64,000 nucleotides of DNA from Cytobacillus sp. S13-E01 (GCF_029193815.1 NZ_JARFVC010000008.1:85175-149174); one strand, 5' to 3'; numbered from the stretch's first letter, positions 28,533 to 38,215 are shown. The notes: generated by a model not told the origin, from the letters alone. Translations and numbers: made by a program.

Positions 28533-28755
28533 TCTTGTTTAGCTTCTTATCTATTTTTTCGATCAGCTCATCTTCATTAAGTGCTGACAAAGGACGATTG
28601 TTTACAAACGCAAACGATTTTTTTCTGCCCGGTCCACAATATGACTGACAGCCAATATCAATTTTAGCGTTTGGATCTATTGTTTTAAGACGAGGAAGCA
28701 ATGTTTTAACATTAGTTGCCTGACAGTCATCACAAATTCGAAATTCATTTGTCAT
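28528..28755 (-). CDS. YuzB/DUF1450-family small protein
   Basis: This 75-residue protein has [16 protein letters not shown] at the start and a conserved [21 protein letters not shown] segment in the middle (cited from GCQSYC to VNNRP). The four cysteines resemble a thioredoxin-like ferredoxin or metal site, as in DUF1450 proteins. The function is unknown. AAGAAAGGA lies 11 nt before ATG 28755. Confidence 0.8.
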   Translation of the reverse strand: MTNEFRICDDCQATNVKTLLPRLKTIDPNAKIDIGCQSYCGPGRKKSFAFVNNRPLSALNEDELIEKIDKKLNKN

Positions 28756-29133
28756 ACCGTTACAAATCCTTTCTTCTTGGAGGCATTAAATGGCTCACCA
28801 CATAAGGTTTGCTTTGCCTATTACAAGGGTAATTATCACCCATTAACCTCTTGATCCGCTAAGGGGTATTTTACAATTTATCGACATTCTTTGCAAGTAT
28901 CCGTAGCCAATTCCAAAAAAAGACTGTAGTTACTTTGAATATTCCATCTGATCTTGGTGTCTAGCTCCAAGCGTTATCGGCCCTGGGGTCATAAGCCAAA
29001 ACCTTCAGAGACAAACGCCACCTTCTTCCATTGGGATTTGCTGACTTAGTAGTTCGCCACAGGCGTGAGTGTTGCTAGTCAGACGCTTTTCACCGGATAT
29101 CAAATTAAATCTAGTATCCTTTTAAGGTTTTTA
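28756..29133. other. Intergenic region before rsfA
   Basis: It holds a single GGGTATTTTAC copy (about 28863-28873) of the family arrayed at 30163. It also holds a minus-oriented dispersed element at about 28955-29085 (TGTCTAGCTCC...CGCTTTTC ends). An 18-codon frame at 28792 is not supported as a gene. Confidence 0.5.
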
Positions 29134-29163
29134 GTATAAACATTGATTCTCTTGGAAATGATA
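29134..29163 (+). promoter_or_regulatory. Sigma-F-type promoter of rsfA
   Basis: GTATA (29134-29138), a 15-bp spacer and GGAAATGATA (29154-29163) match the sigma-F consensus at all but one -10 position. rsfA of B. subtilis is known to be forespore expressed, which agrees. Confidence 0.7.
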
Positions 29164-29230
29164 GTAGTAAAGAAAGCAATGATTGCTTAATCATGCAACC
29201 AAACTATATATAAATTGGGAGTTGAGTATA

Positions 29231-29896
29231 ATGAAAGAAAGACAAGATGCTTGGTCAGAAGAAAATGATTTATTGTTGGCAGAAACTGTACTTAGACATG
29301 TACGTGAAGGTAGCACACAGTTAAATGCATTTGAAGAAGTGGGAGACCGTTTAAATAGAACATCTGCTGCTTGTGGATTTCGATGGAATGCAGTTGTTAG
29401 ACATGACTACGAGAAAGCACTTGCACTGTCAAAGAAACAGCGTAAACAAAGACAACGAGCACTTGGACAACAACAGCCTGTAAAAAAGACCTTACTCTAT
29501 ACACCACCTGCAACAGTACTTGAAGAGTTTGGATCTTCGCTTACTGAAACATTTGAAACTAGTGAGCCTGCAAAACAAAATAATGCTCCAGTTTCAATTG
29601 AGCACGTAATCTCTTTTTTACATTCATTAAAAGGTAGAAACAACAATACAGAAACATTATATAGAGAGAATGAGAGATTAAAAAGAGAAAATAACGAGAT
29701 GATCAAGCAAAATGAAGAGCTTATGAAAAAGGTGTCTAAGCTTGAGCAAAGTGCCGTCTCTATTCAAGAGGATTACGAAACATTAATGAAAATCATGAAT
29801 CGCGCGAGAAAACTAGTCTTATTTGATGAAGAAGAGCGTCCTGCCACAAAATTTAAAATGGACCGTAATGGTAATTTAGAGAAAGTCGCTGAATAA
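29231..29896 (+). CDS. rsfA: Prespore-specific regulator RsfA
   Basis: This 221-residue DNA-binding protein has a Myb/SANT-like N-terminus ([19 protein letters not shown], then [12 protein letters not shown], residues 6-60). A basic Gln-rich linker follows, then a Leu/Asn/Glu-rich coiled coil (about 140-190). It modulates sigma-F-dependent genes in the forespore. ATG 29231 follows GGGAG by 9 nt and the sigma-F-type promoter by 67 bp. The longer frame from 29183 is rejected because its extra residues come from the leader. Confidence 0.9.
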   Translation: MKERQDAWSEENDLLLAETVLRHVREGSTQLNAFEEVGDRLNRTSAACGFRWNAVVRHDYEKALALSKKQRKQRQRALGQQQPVKKTLLYTPPATVLEEFGSSLTETFETSEPAKQNNAPVSIEHVISFLHSLKGRNNNTETLYRENERLKRENNEMIKQNEELMKKVSKLEQSAVSIQEDYETLMKIMNRARKLVLFDEEERPATKFKMDRNGNLEKVAE

Positions 29897-29981
29897 TTTT
29901 TGGTGCATGCGCCACTTTACTATATTGAGACGCTTGGGTAAGTAATCTGCCTGGGCGTTTTTTGAGTGTGTTTAGGCGTTT

Positions 29982-30108
29982 GCACATATTATCGATCTTT
30001 TTGGCACATAAACGTTGATTTTCCGCACATAATTCGTTTGTTTTGTCACTTATTTGATTAGTTGGCGCACACAATTCGTAAAATCGCGCACGTATTTCCT
30101 TATAATCG
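29982..30108. repeat. 21-bp tandem array, GCACAT family (copy 2)
   Basis: Units begin at 29982, 30004, 30025, 30046, 30067 and 30088 (spacing 22, 21, 21, 21, 21). Cores are GCACATA, GCACATAA, TCACTTA or GCACACA, several followed by a T-rich end as in the array at 13374. Six units occur at both loci. Confidence 0.85.
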
Positions 30109-30162
30109 GAAATAAAGCTAGTCTTTTATTTATTAAGTATGTCTGAAAAAACAGGTAAAATA

Positions 30163-30265
30163 GTATTTTTCCGTTTCAGACGGGTATTTTACAATTCAGA
30201 ATAGTATAGGCAGGTATTTTACAAAATCGAAAAGTATTTCACGAAAACAGGCGGGTATTACCTTT
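30163..30265. repeat. Helically phased GTATTTTAC array
   Basis: GTAT-containing cores start at 30163, 30184, 30204, 30214, 30234 and 30255, i.e. 21, 20, 10, 20 and 21 bp apart. The fullest copies read GGTATTTTAC. An inverted copy, GGTAAAATA, lies near 30154. No ORF is supported. Confidence 0.65.
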
Positions 30266-30429
30266 TATTTGGAAACCTATACCCATTTTCTCTTCCGAAA
30301 ATTAGAATACGCGCCTGACATAATCGCCTAATAACCGTTGCAAGCATGTATTTGCCCACCACCGACATGCATTTCTCCATTATTTTTCAAAAAAGTAGAT
30401 AGCATTCCCTATAAAGCTCTCGTTTCCTA

Positions 30430-30468
30430 AATAATAAAAAAGTGCTAAATCCATAAGGATTTAACACT
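30430..30468 (-). terminator. lipL terminator
   Basis: Arms AGTGCTAAATCC and GGATTTAACACT (one mismatch) enclose loop ATAA. On the minus strand a T6 run follows, 5 bp past the stop. Confidence 0.88.
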
Positions 30469-30472
30469 CTTC

Positions 30473-31315
30473 TTAAAGTTCCTCCAACACTTTAGTATTC
30501 CGATCAATGATCCGCTGATAGTTATAGTAAAAAAGCTCCATTTCTTCTTCCTTAAGCTGGGACGAAAATAGTTTTTCACTCTCGTTTTTCAACGTTTGTA
30601 ATAGATATAGCATTAGTGTTTGAACATCTAGCTCTTCACCTAAAAGCTCTGACAAGGATGCCATCGTTTCAGGCTTTATCTCAGGAAAGCTATATTTCGT
30701 TTGCTCGCCCTTTAGCGACAAACTGTAAAAGTCACGGATAAGCTCGGCCCGCGCGGAACCACTACCAGCAACCCCTAAATAAATTTGAACAGCTACTCCA
30801 CCCCGCAGGCGACGTTGTGATATCCCCGCAAATTTTTGACCATTTATACTCAAATCATAGCTACCTGGACAATAGGAACCTACTATTTCTTTCGCTTCAA
30901 TTAGTACATTGTACTTTTCAAGCATTTTCCTAATTAGTTTAAACATTGCCTGGTAGCCTCTATTTATATCAATTCCTTTTTCTGTATCACGAAAAATGAG
31001 GGAGATATTTAGAATTCCTTCATCTAAAACCACAGCCAATCCACCAGAATTTCTGACGATCACTCGGTAGCCTTTTTCCTCTAAAAAGCGGATACCCTCC
31101 GCTAAGTGCGGAAGTTTTGTATCTTGTATCCCTAACACAATTGTATTGTAGTGCACCCAAGAGCGAGCTATGGACTGAGATTGTCCACTTCCAACTGATG
31201 CACATAATGTATCATCAAATGCAAAAGATTGGAGCGCTTCAAAATGAGAGCCTCGACTTGTATGATCAATCATTCTCCACTCATGCTGGTATAAAAGTGA
31301 TGAGTTTGTATGCAT
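30473..31315 (-). CDS. lipL: Octanoyl-[GcvH]:protein N-octanoyltransferase LipL
   Basis: This 280-residue amidotransferase moves octanoyl groups from GcvH to the E2 subunits of 2-oxoacid dehydrogenases. It has the biotin/lipoyl-ligase fold with [19 protein letters not shown] (near 90) and [15 protein letters not shown], which contains the catalytic Cys, near 146. It matches B. subtilis YwfL/LipL in length and place. The start ATG 31315 has no strong ribosome site (only a TACTGTA context), so a nearby start is possible. A terminator follows. Confidence 0.9.
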   Translation of the reverse strand: MHTNSSLLYQHEWRMIDHTSRGSHFEALQSFAFDDTLCASVGSGQSQSIARSWVHYNTIVLGIQDTKLPHLAEGIRFLEEKGYRVIVRNSGGLAVVLDEGILNISLIFRDTEKGIDINRGYQAMFKLIRKMLEKYNVLIEAKEIVGSYCPGSYDLSINGQKFAGISQRRLRGGVAVQIYLGVAGSGSARAELIRDFYSLSLKGEQTKYSFPEIKPETMASLSELLGEELDVQTLMLYLLQTLKNESEKLFSSQLKEEEMELFYYNYQRIIDRNTKVLEEL

Positions 31316-31535
31316 TACAGTATGTCTCCTATCAAAAAAGCTAACTTATTATACCACGGCATTAAAGGTTTGCTCAAAACGAAAAGCGGGGATCCCCAAG
31401 CAAGACAGCAAAACCAAGTTCATAAATTCTTACGATTTCTTATCTTAAGAAAAACGCAAGGCGCGCCCGGAGCTAGACACAAAATAAATAACTTTATACT
31501 TTCTTACCTTTTAATAAAGGTAACCATACGGCTCA
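31316..31535. repeat. lipL-pta gap with short dispersed element
   Basis: Near 31444-31485 lies AAAAACGCAAGGCGCGCCCG followed by GAGCTAGACAC, the two ends of the dispersed family joined without the long middle. Nothing else is recognised. Confidence 0.6.
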
Positions 31536-32507
31536 TTATAAAGCCTGGCTCGCAGTAATTAAGGCAAGCTTATACACATCTTCGACATTACATCCACGTG
31601 ATAAATCGTTTACTGGTTGATTTAAGCCTTGTAAAATTGGCCCTACTGCTTCAAAATTACCTAAACGTTGTGCGATTTTGTAGCCGATATTCCCCGCTTC
31701 AAGACTTGGGAAAATGAATACATTGGCATCGCCTTGTATTTCTGAATCAGGTGCTTTCTTTTTCGCGACTGAAGCTACAAAGGCAGCATCAAATTGGAAC
31801 TCTCCATCTAGCGTAAGGTTAGGATTCAGCTCCTTCGCTATTTTTACTGCCTCGATTACCTTTTCCGTTTCCGGCGATTTAGCTGAGCCTTTTGTTGAAA
31901 AGCTAAGCATCGCTACCCTAGGTTCGATATCAAACATTTTCGCGGTATTTGCACTTTCAACTGCAATTTCAGCAAGATCCTGACTGTCAGGAGAAATATT
32001 AATGGCACAATCTGCAAATACATATTTTTCATCGCCACGAACCATAATGAATACGCCAGAAGTCTTTTTAATACCTTGTTTTGTTTTAATAATCTGTAGG
32101 GCTGGTCGAACTGTATCTGCAGTTGAGTGTGCGGCTCCACTAACTAAGCCATGAGCTTTTCCCAGATACACTAGCATGGTTCCAAAATAATTCTCATCAA
32201 GTAAGATTTTGCGTGCATCTTCCTCTGTCACTTTTCCCTTGCGACGTTCGATGAATGCTGCTACGAGCTCATCAATCTCACTGTAATTTTGAGGATCGTA
32301 GATTTGAACATGATCAAGTGATAGATTTAGCTCTTTCGCTTTGCTCTGGATCTCACCTTTATTCCCAATAACGATAGGAATAACAGCTTGATCATTTCCT
32401 AAACGATTAACCGCCTCTAAAATCCGCTCATCTTGCCCTTCTGGAAATACTACTTTAATCCCTTTTCCTGTTACTTTTTGTTTTAACACTGTGAATAAAT
32501 CACTCAT
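31536..32507 (-). CDS. pta: Phosphate acetyltransferase
   Basis: This 323-residue enzyme, identical in length to B. subtilis Pta, exchanges acetyl-CoA and acetyl phosphate and is the first step of overflow acetate formation. Visible are FPEGQDERILEAVNRL near the start, AAHSTADTVRPALQI near 130, MLSFSTKGSAKSPE near 203, and the C-terminal QPVNDLSRGCNVEDVY. ATG 32507 follows AGGAGGAAT. The leader was searched for a cre site without a good match. Confidence 0.96.
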   Translation of the reverse strand: MSDLFTVLKQKVTGKGIKVVFPEGQDERILEAVNRLGNDQAVIPIVIGNKGEIQSKAKELNLSLDHVQIYDPQNYSEIDELVAAFIERRKGKVTEEDARKILLDENYFGTMLVYLGKAHGLVSGAAHSTADTVRPALQIIKTKQGIKKTSGVFIMVRGDEKYVFADCAINISPDSQDLAEIAVESANTAKMFDIEPRVAMLSFSTKGSAKSPETEKVIEAVKIAKELNPNLTLDGEFQFDAAFVASVAKKKAPDSEIQGDANVFIFPSLEAGNIGYKIAQRLGNFEAVGPILQGLNQPVNDLSRGCNVEDVYKLALITASQAL

Positions 32508-32754
32508 CGTAATTCCTCCTGAAAGATACTACATTTTTTAAGGTCTATACAGCATGTATGTTCGTGGATTTAATCATATCCCGAAATCTATTATGTAAAG
32601 GATAAGCTCTTTTTGTCAAAATGAAAACAGCTGAGACTCCTGCTATTGTTACAATTTTATGAACTATATTTTTCTCTACCCTTCAATAATTCCCATACAA
32701 TCACGAATTTAATCTGATTTACTAGTAGTTTTAATTTGTTGAATGTTTAACGAC

Positions 32755-32782
32755 TTGGCGAAAGGAAAAACTATGATATAGT
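32755..32782 (+). promoter_or_regulatory. hemQ promoter
   Basis: TTGGCG and TATAGT are 16 bp apart, 53 bp before the hemQ start, within the 327-bp divergent pta/hemQ gap. Nothing else was recognised in that gap. Confidence 0.6.
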
Positions 32783-32834
32783 AGTGATTGAATACATACT
32801 AAATAAACTTAATTTTAAATAGGAGTGATTATTA

Positions 32835-33578
32835 ATGAGTGAAGCAGCTCAAACACTAGATGGTTGGTATAGTTTACATGACTTTCGTACAATCGATTGG
32901 TCATTATGGAAAAGTGTATCAAGTGACGAGCGTCAGGCAGCCATTCACGAATATCATGGCTTATTAGAAAAGTGGAATTCTACACAAAACAATAAGCAAG
33001 GTAGTCATGCACTGTACACAATTGTTGGTCAAAAGGCAGATTTCATGATGATGATTCTTCGCCCAACAATGGAAGAATTAAATGAAATCGAAAATGAATT
33101 TAATAAATCAAAGCTAGCAGAGTTTGCTATTCCTGTTCATTCTTATGTATCTGTAGTGGAGTTGAGTAACTATTTGCCTGCTGGTGAAGACCCATATCAA
33201 AATCCACAAATCTTAGAACGTTTATATCCCATTTTACCTAAGGCTAAGCATGTGTGTTTTTATCCAATGGATAAAAAGCGCCAAGGTGAAGATAATTGGT
33301 ATATGCTTCCGATGGAAGATCGTCGCGGGATGATGCGTAAACACGGAATGATTGGCCGTCAATATGCAGGTAAAGTAAAGCAGGTTATCACTGGATCTGT
33401 AGGTTTTGATGACTACGAGTGGGGCGTTACTTTATTCGCAGATGATGTCCTTCAATTCAAAAAGCTTGTATACGAAATGAGATTTGACGAAGTAAGTGCC
33501 CGTTATGGTGACTTCGGTGCTTTCTTCGTAGGAAATTTACTAGAAGAAGACAAGATCTCAAAGTTTTTACACGTTTAG
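32835..33578 (+). CDS. hemQ: Coproheme decarboxylase HemQ
   Basis: HemQ decarboxylates coproheme III to heme b in the coproporphyrin-dependent pathway of Gram-positives. This 247-residue chlorite-dismutase-like protein has the conserved Tyr in [20 protein letters not shown] (near 145-150), the proximal heme His in [16 protein letters not shown] (near 172), and [15 protein letters not shown] 32835 follows AGGAGTGA. It is monocistronic between a sigma-A promoter and a terminator. Confidence 0.95.
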   Translation: MSEAAQTLDGWYSLHDFRTIDWSLWKSVSSDERQAAIHEYHGLLEKWNSTQNNKQGSHALYTIVGQKADFMMMILRPTMEELNEIENEFNKSKLAEFAIPVHSYVSVVELSNYLPAGEDPYQNPQILERLYPILPKAKHVCFYPMDKKRQGEDNWYMLPMEDRRGMMRKHGMIGRQYAGKVKQVITGSVGFDDYEWGVTLFADDVLQFKKLVYEMRFDEVSARYGDFGAFFVGNLLEEDKISKFLHV

Positions 33579-33588
33579 TTTATGATTT

Positions 33589-33612
33589 GGCAGCCTAAGG
33601 GCTGCCTTTTTC
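33589..33612 (+). terminator. hemQ terminator
   Basis: The stem GGCAGCC/GGCTGCC with a 4-nt loop is followed by TTTTTCT. Confidence 0.9.
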
Positions 33613-33674
33613 TATGTAAACCAGGACCTGTTATTTTCGCTACACTTTTTTCTATTACTCAAGTCCGATACATG

Positions 33675-33704
33675 TCATATTTACAATCCTATCTACATAG
33701 TAAT
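33675..33704 (+). promoter_or_regulatory. Possible sigma-E promoter of cwlJ-gerQ
   Basis: TCATATT, a 14-bp spacer and CATAGTAAT resemble the mother-cell sigma-E pattern, and cwlJ is sigma-E controlled in B. subtilis. The leader would be ~180 nt, which is long. The rest of the 33613-33888 gap shows nothing further. Confidence 0.35.
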
Positions 33705-33888
33705 GTGTAGTGACCGGATATCTATTGGTCAACTTTCTTTTTAACTTTTATAAAAAAAGTTGTAACCCATTTTCACCTCCATCAATACGTTATAAAGAGT
33801 GAAAGAGTGTGAAATTGATGGAATTACCTATTTACAATGGGTGCTTAGGTGATATCATTCATTTCTTTCTTTAGAGTGAGGTGAGAAA

Positions 33889-34320
33889 ATGGCAGTAGTA
33901 GCACATACCGAGGAAGATGTTAAGCTTTTAGCGAGACTTTTACGTGCAGAGGCTGAGGGTGAAGGTAAGTTAGGTATGCTTTTAGTTGGAAATGTTGGTG
34001 TGAATCGTGCAAGATCAGCGTGCCTTGACTTTAAAAAAATAACTAACATTCGAAAAATGGTATTTCAAAGTCCTGGTGGATTTGAAGCAACTCAAAAAGG
34101 GTATTTTTATCAGGCAGCTAGACCACAAGAAATTGAACTAGCAAGAAGGGTACTCAAAGGAGAACGCTTTCACCCTGCTGAATTTTCATTATGGTTTTTT
34201 GAACCTAGCGGTGATTGTCCACCACAATGGTACGATCAATGGAACGTTGGTAGATATAAAGCACACTGTTTCTATAAACCAACATCAGCGGACTGTCCAT
34301 CTGTTTATACAACGTTTTAA
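33889..34320 (+). CDS. cwlJ: Spore cortex-lytic hydrolase CwlJ
   Basis: This 143-residue protein of the SleB/CwlJ hydrolase family matches B. subtilis CwlJ in length. It has LARLLRAEAEGEGKLGMLLV with the catalytic Glu near residue 24, FQSPGGFEATQKGYFYQAA, and the C-terminal CYS-containing FYKPTSADCPSVYTTF. It has no signal peptide because it is made in the mother cell and placed in the spore coat. It degrades cortex during Ca-DPA germination. It is followed by gerQ, which CwlJ needs for assembly, an adjacency also seen in the B. cereus group. Confidence 0.93.
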   Translation: MAVVAHTEEDVKLLARLLRAEAEGEGKLGMLLVGNVGVNRARSACLDFKKITNIRKMVFQSPGGFEATQKGYFYQAARPQEIELARRVLKGERFHPAEFSLWFFEPSGDCPPQWYDQWNVGRYKAHCFYKPTSADCPSVYTTF

Positions 34321-34410
34321 TTTCTGGTCGAATGAGTTTACAGCTGAGCTATCTAAGAGAAATAAAAAGATAGAATCTAAGAATACTTAGTAATCTGAGG
34401 AGGTATTTAC

Positions 34411-34896
34411 ATGAGTCAACACAACAATCCCTATGAAGGAATGACAAATCCTTATGCAGGATATGGCAGTGGGTATGTTCAACAAGGCTATAACCCATAC
34501 CATGGCTTCGCACCTGCACAGCAAAACGGGTATGGAGGGTATCCTCAACAATTTCAAGGTTTAGATATACCTGGTGCACCTGGTGTACCACAACAGGCTG
34601 GTGCTGATGTACCTGGGATGCTTCCATTAGAAGCATCCTATATCGAAAATATCCTTCGTTTAAACAAAGGAAAGCTAGCAACGGTTCATATGTCATTCAA
34701 TGGCAACGCAAAGACATTTAAAGGCATAGTTGAAGCAGCAGGTCGTGATCATATTATCATAAGTGATCCACAAACAGGTATGCGTCATTTATTATTAATG
34801 GTTTATTTAGACTATGTAACATTCAATGAGGAGTTAGATTATGAGTATCCTTATGCGGCGGGTGCTCCTGGTTTAAGTGCTTATCCTCCGAGATAA
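34411..34896 (+). CDS. gerQ: Spore coat protein GerQ
   Basis: This 161-residue protein has an N-terminal half rich in Tyr, Gly, Gln and Pro (YGSGYVQQGYNPYHGF). The conserved C-terminal domain runs from LPLEASYIENILRLNKGK through ISDPQTGMRHLLLMVYLDYV. GerQ is cross-linked into the coat by transglutaminase and is needed for CwlJ localisation. GAGGAGG lies 8 nt before ATG 34411. The 90-bp gap from cwlJ has no clear terminator, so co-transcription is likely. Confidence 0.95.
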   Translation: MSQHNNPYEGMTNPYAGYGSGYVQQGYNPYHGFAPAQQNGYGGYPQQFQGLDIPGAPGVPQQAGADVPGMLPLEASYIENILRLNKGKLATVHMSFNGNAKTFKGIVEAAGRDHIIISDPQTGMRHLLLMVYLDYVTFNEELDYEYPYAAGAPGLSAYPPR

Positions 34897-34928
34897 CTAG
34901 AGTCTTTGGATGCACAAATAAGTTAAGC

Positions 34929-34958
34929 AAGGAGTGTCTAGCAATATAGACACTCCTT
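34929..34958. terminator. Bidirectional gerQ/ywdK terminator
   Basis: Perfect arms AAGGAGTGTCTA/TAGACACTCCTT enclose loop GCAATA between convergent genes. Confidence 0.88.
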
Positions 34959-34967
34959 TCCTATCTT

Positions 34968-35339
34968 TTACAGTGATTTTATAGCAACTATCGCTATTAA
35001 TAACCATGCTGCTAAAAAAGCGAGTCCTCCAAAGGGTGTGACTGCGCCTAAAATTTTGATACCTGTTGTGCTTAGTACGTACAAGCTTCCTGAAAATAGT
35101 ATTATACCAATTAGCATTAGCCACCCTGCAGACGTTAGCATCGTTGATCCAGGGACTTTAGCTGCTAAAAGCGCCACAATAAATAATCCCGTTGCGTGAA
35201 ACATTTGGTAGGTAACACCTGTATTCCAAGTCTTTAAATATTTTTCAGAAATTTTACCTTCTAAACCATGTGCACCAAAGGCACCTAATGCAACTGCCAA
35301 GAATGCATTAATTGCACCTAAAATTATAAATAGCTTCAT
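34968..35339 (-). CDS. ywdK: DUF423 membrane protein YwdK
   Basis: This 123-residue protein has four predicted membrane helices. The first carries the family motif GAINAFLAVALGAFGAHGLEG; WNTGVTYQMFHATGLF follows, and the last is FGGLAFLAAWLLIAI. The function is unknown. ATG 35339 follows AAAGGAGC by 8 nt. The longer frame from 35456 is leader sequence. The position next to gerQ is as in B. subtilis. Confidence 0.9.
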   Translation of the reverse strand: MKLFIILGAINAFLAVALGAFGAHGLEGKISEKYLKTWNTGVTYQMFHATGLFIVALLAAKVPGSTMLTSAGWLMLIGIILFSGSLYVLSTTGIKILGAVTPFGGLAFLAAWLLIAIVAIKSL

Positions 35340-35484
35340 TTTTGTATGCTCCTTTAATAAGTAACTAGTCCAACATATCCTAATAATAAACGACTCAGCG
35401 AAAATTTCAACATTCACGATTATCTGCTTTACATATGATATAGTTTTAATTAACAAGATACTATCTGAGATAGGATGATGTACT

Positions 35485-36222
35485 ATGAATTTCTCCCTTT
35501 CACCCCTAGGTGATAAAGCAGTTCAAATTTTGTTTGAAGAGCCTATTTCGAAAAAGTTAAATATGCACATTCGTAGAACCTCGGATGAAATAATTAATCA
35601 TAGGCTAGCTGGAGTAATTGAAGTTGTACCAGCCTTTCGTACTTTAACAATTTATTATGACCCTATGTTACAGTCTTACAGTAATCTTTGTATTTTTTTA
35701 ACAAAAATTTGCGAATATAAATTCCAATCTGATCAGTCTTTTAAAAAAGAAGTGATTTCTATTCCTGTTTGCTATGGAAAAGGGTTTGGTGAAGATCTTT
35801 CTCGTGTTGCAATGATTCATAATCTAACCGAGGATGAAGTTATTAAGCTTCATGCTGGTACCCAATATCTAGTCTATATGATCGGGTTTTTACCTGGCTT
35901 TCCATATTTAAAAGGATTGCGTGAAGAAATTAAGACACCTCGTCTATCTGAACCTAGATTAAATGTACCAAGAGGAGCAGTAGGGATTGGCGGAGATCAA
36001 ACTGGGGTTTACCCGATTGAATCACCTGGTGGATGGAATCTAATTGGACAAACTCCTCTAACATTGTTTAATCCTGAAGCTAATATACCCTTTTTAATAA
36101 AAGCTGGCGACTTTATTCGCTTTGTACCAATTAGTGAAGAAGAGTTTTATAAAATAGAAAGCAATGTTAACAATGGAACTTATGTCATTAAACGGGATGT
36201 GGTAATTGATGAAAAGCATTGA
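35485..36222 (+). CDS. pxpB: 5-oxoprolinase subunit PxpB
   Basis: This 245-residue protein was formerly called KipI/allophanate hydrolase subunit 1. With PxpA and PxpC it forms ATP-dependent 5-oxoprolinase, which opens pyroglutamate to glutamate. The family core is visible as [35 protein letters not shown] and [25 protein letters not shown] precedes ATG 35485. Its end overlaps the pxpA start by 14 bp, so translation is coupled. There is no kip-type regulator or transporter beside it. Confidence 0.92.
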   Translation: MNFSLSPLGDKAVQILFEEPISKKLNMHIRRTSDEIINHRLAGVIEVVPAFRTLTIYYDPMLQSYSNLCIFLTKICEYKFQSDQSFKKEVISIPVCYGKGFGEDLSRVAMIHNLTEDEVIKLHAGTQYLVYMIGFLPGFPYLKGLREEIKTPRLSEPRLNVPRGAVGIGGDQTGVYPIESPGGWNLIGQTPLTLFNPEANIPFLIKAGDFIRFVPISEEEFYKIESNVNNGTYVIKRDVVIDEKH

Positions 36223-36967
36223 TATTAATTGTGATTTAGGTGAAAGCTATGGAGCTTTTAAAATCGGTAATGATGAGCTTATATTAGATCATGTGACAAG
36301 CGCAAACATTGCATGCGCTTTCCATGCAGGTGATCCGCATGTTATGCAAAAAACGGTGAAATTAGCAAAAGAGAAAAAAATTGCGATTGGTGCACATCCT
36401 GGATTTCAGGATGTAATAGGCTTTGGTCGAAGAGTGATACCAAATACGCCCCAGGAAATTACTGATATCGTATTATATCAACTTGGGGCACTTGATGCGT
36501 TTTGTAAAGCAAACGAAGTAACTTTACACCATGTTAAGCCACACGGCGCTTTATACAATGTTGCGGCAAATGAACGACCTATTGCTGATGCCATCGTTAA
36601 AGCTGTAAAACTGTTTGACCGGCATCTACTACTATTCGGGTTATCCGGTAGTGAGCTCATTAAAGCAGGAAATGAGGCCGGACTAAGGACTGCCTCAGAA
36701 GTATTTGCAGATCGTACCTATCAGCAAGATGGGTCCCTTACCTCAAGACAAATAAGTGGTGCAGTAATTGAAGATATTGATACGGCGTTAAATCAGGTGA
36801 TTCAAATGATTGACACAAATACGGTAACTTCAATTGATGGTCATACTGTTGCACTTCAAGCTGATACGATTTGTGTCCATGGAGATAATGAGCACGCCCT
36901 CCTGTTCGCTCAAACTTTACGTCAAAAATTAACAGATAAAGGTATTACAATTAAACCAATTGGGTGA
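36209..36967 (+). CDS. pxpA: 5-oxoprolinase subunit PxpA (LamB/YcsF family)
   Basis: This 252-residue TIM-barrel-like hydrolase subunit has the N-terminal signature [46 protein letters not shown] and [10 protein letters not shown] follow. ATG 36209 is preferred to the TTG one codon earlier. It sits inside the pxpB 3' end and 4 bp before the pxpC start, an operon of tightly coupled genes. Confidence 0.93.
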   Translation: MKSIDINCDLGESYGAFKIGNDELILDHVTSANIACAFHAGDPHVMQKTVKLAKEKKIAIGAHPGFQDVIGFGRRVIPNTPQEITDIVLYQLGALDAFCKANEVTLHHVKPHGALYNVAANERPIADAIVKAVKLFDRHLLLFGLSGSELIKAGNEAGLRTASEVFADRTYQQDGSLTSRQISGAVIEDIDTALNQVIQMIDTNTVTSIDGHTVALQADTICVHGDNEHALLFAQTLRQKLTDKGITIKPIG

Positions 36968-36971
36968 TTTT

Positions 36972-37910
36972 ATGAAAGAACTTTTTAAAGTTATTAAGAC
37001 AGGTCTGCTAACAACATTTCAAGACATCGGCCGTCATGGCTATCAGCAATATGGTGTAGTAACGTCAGGTGCCATAGATAGCTATTCTTTTCAGTTAGCC
37101 AATTTACTAGTAGGAAATAATCGAAATGAAGTTTGCTTAGAAATGTCTATGCTTGGCCCAACACTTTTAGTAGAGGCCGAGGAAGCTTTAATTGCTATTT
37201 GTGGTGGGGATCTGAGTCCAACTATTAATGGAAAACCAGCCTTGATGTGGCAATCCTTTAAAGTATTCAAAGGAGATAAGATAACATTTGGTAAACCTAT
37301 TTCTGGAGTTTGGGCATATCTTTCTGTTGCAGGTGGTTTTAACATTAAACCAGTCTTAGGAAGTAAATCATTTTACGGGAAAGCTAGAATAGGGACAAGT
37401 ATTTCCAAAGGCGACATAATCTACGGTTCTCCTACCCTAAATAAAACTAAAGGACTAAGTTGGAACTTAAGGCCTGTTTTTAAAAATGATGTTACTGTAC
37501 ATGTTATTTTAGGCCCACATAAAGATGCGTTTACTGAACTATCTATCGAGCGATTTTTTAGTGAGCCCTTTCAAGTTGTCCAAGGTGATAGGATGGGCTA
37601 CCGCTTAAAAGGGAATTACTTACTAGAACATAAATCATCAGCCGACATAGCTTCAGATGCAATTCCCTTAGGAGGGATCCAGGTTCCTAGCAGCGGACAA
37701 CCGATAATCCTATTAGCTGACAGGCAAACAACTGGTGGCTATACAAGGATTGGAACTGTGATTTCAGTTGATATAGCTAAGATTGCACAAGTTCCCCCAG
37801 GTGGGACTATAACATTTAAACAAATTACAGTAGAAGACGCACATGACCTTTATTTTAAACGTGAAATGTTCTTAGCTCGCTTTGAAAAATTAAGTGGTCT
37901 TCTCTCCTGA
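36972..37910 (+). CDS. pxpC: 5-oxoprolinase subunit PxpC
   Basis: This 312-residue biotin-dependent-carboxylase-like (KipA) subunit has TFQDIGRHGYQQYGVVTSGA at the start, EMSMLGPTLL, and the C-terminal DAIPLGGIQVPSSGQPIILL and DRQTTGGYTRIGTV. ATG 36972 is chosen over an upstream TTG that lies inside the pxpA end. It completes the B-A-C set. No terminator lies directly after it; the next strong hairpin is at 38182. Confidence 0.92.
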   Translation: MKELFKVIKTGLLTTFQDIGRHGYQQYGVVTSGAIDSYSFQLANLLVGNNRNEVCLEMSMLGPTLLVEAEEALIAICGGDLSPTINGKPALMWQSFKVFKGDKITFGKPISGVWAYLSVAGGFNIKPVLGSKSFYGKARIGTSISKGDIIYGSPTLNKTKGLSWNLRPVFKNDVTVHVILGPHKDAFTELSIERFFSEPFQVVQGDRMGYRLKGNYLLEHKSSADIASDAIPLGGIQVPSSGQPIILLADRQTTGGYTRIGTVISVDIAKIAQVPPGGTITFKQITVEDAHDLYFKREMFLARFEKLSGLLS

Positions 37911-37972
37911 CAGAGCTTCATGGGTATGGTTTCCTAGACTGTGTAAGAAGAAGTAGTAGTAGAAGAAGATGT

Positions 37973-38160
37973 GGACACAGAGTCCGCTATTTCAATTATA
38001 TACTTGATTTTGACGAGTTTTGAGGACCTAGAATCCCTTATTTGCAAGAAATCATAGGAAAATAGCTATCTTTCCACCAAATAGAGGAACCACAGTCCCC
38101 TCTAGGCCCAATAATTAACCATATTATAAGAATAAAGGAATGACTGTCCTCTTTAATCTA
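37973..38160. repeat. GGAC...TCC repeat array, mostly 51-bp phased
   Basis: Degenerate cores (GTGGACACAGAGTCC, GAGGACCTAGAATCC, GAGGAACCACAGTCC, and a last one with GACTGTCC) have their TCC at 37983, 38034, 38096 and 38147. The spacings are 51, 62 and 51 bp. The 62 equals 51 plus about one helical turn. A related array is at 49598. Confidence 0.7.
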
Positions 38161-38181
38161 TTTATTACTTTATTGCATAGT

Positions 38182-38210
38182 AAAAGGGTGCTCTATGCTC
38201 CACCCTTTTT
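38182..38210. terminator. Terminator between pxpC and the 99-aa gene
   Basis: AAAAGGGTG/CACCCTTTT arms with a 10-nt loop; six T residues on the plus strand and a shorter run on the minus strand, placed between convergent genes. Confidence 0.8.
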
Positions 38211-38215
38211 TCATA

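Noticed and set aside
28792..28848. An 18-codon frame with GGAGG upstream
   Set aside because: Very short, no recognisable peptide, and in a region with repeat fragments; chance occurrence is more likely.
32508..32834. A cre site before pta
   Set aside because: The best candidate (TGAAAACAGCTGA-like near 32620) breaks the central CG of the consensus.
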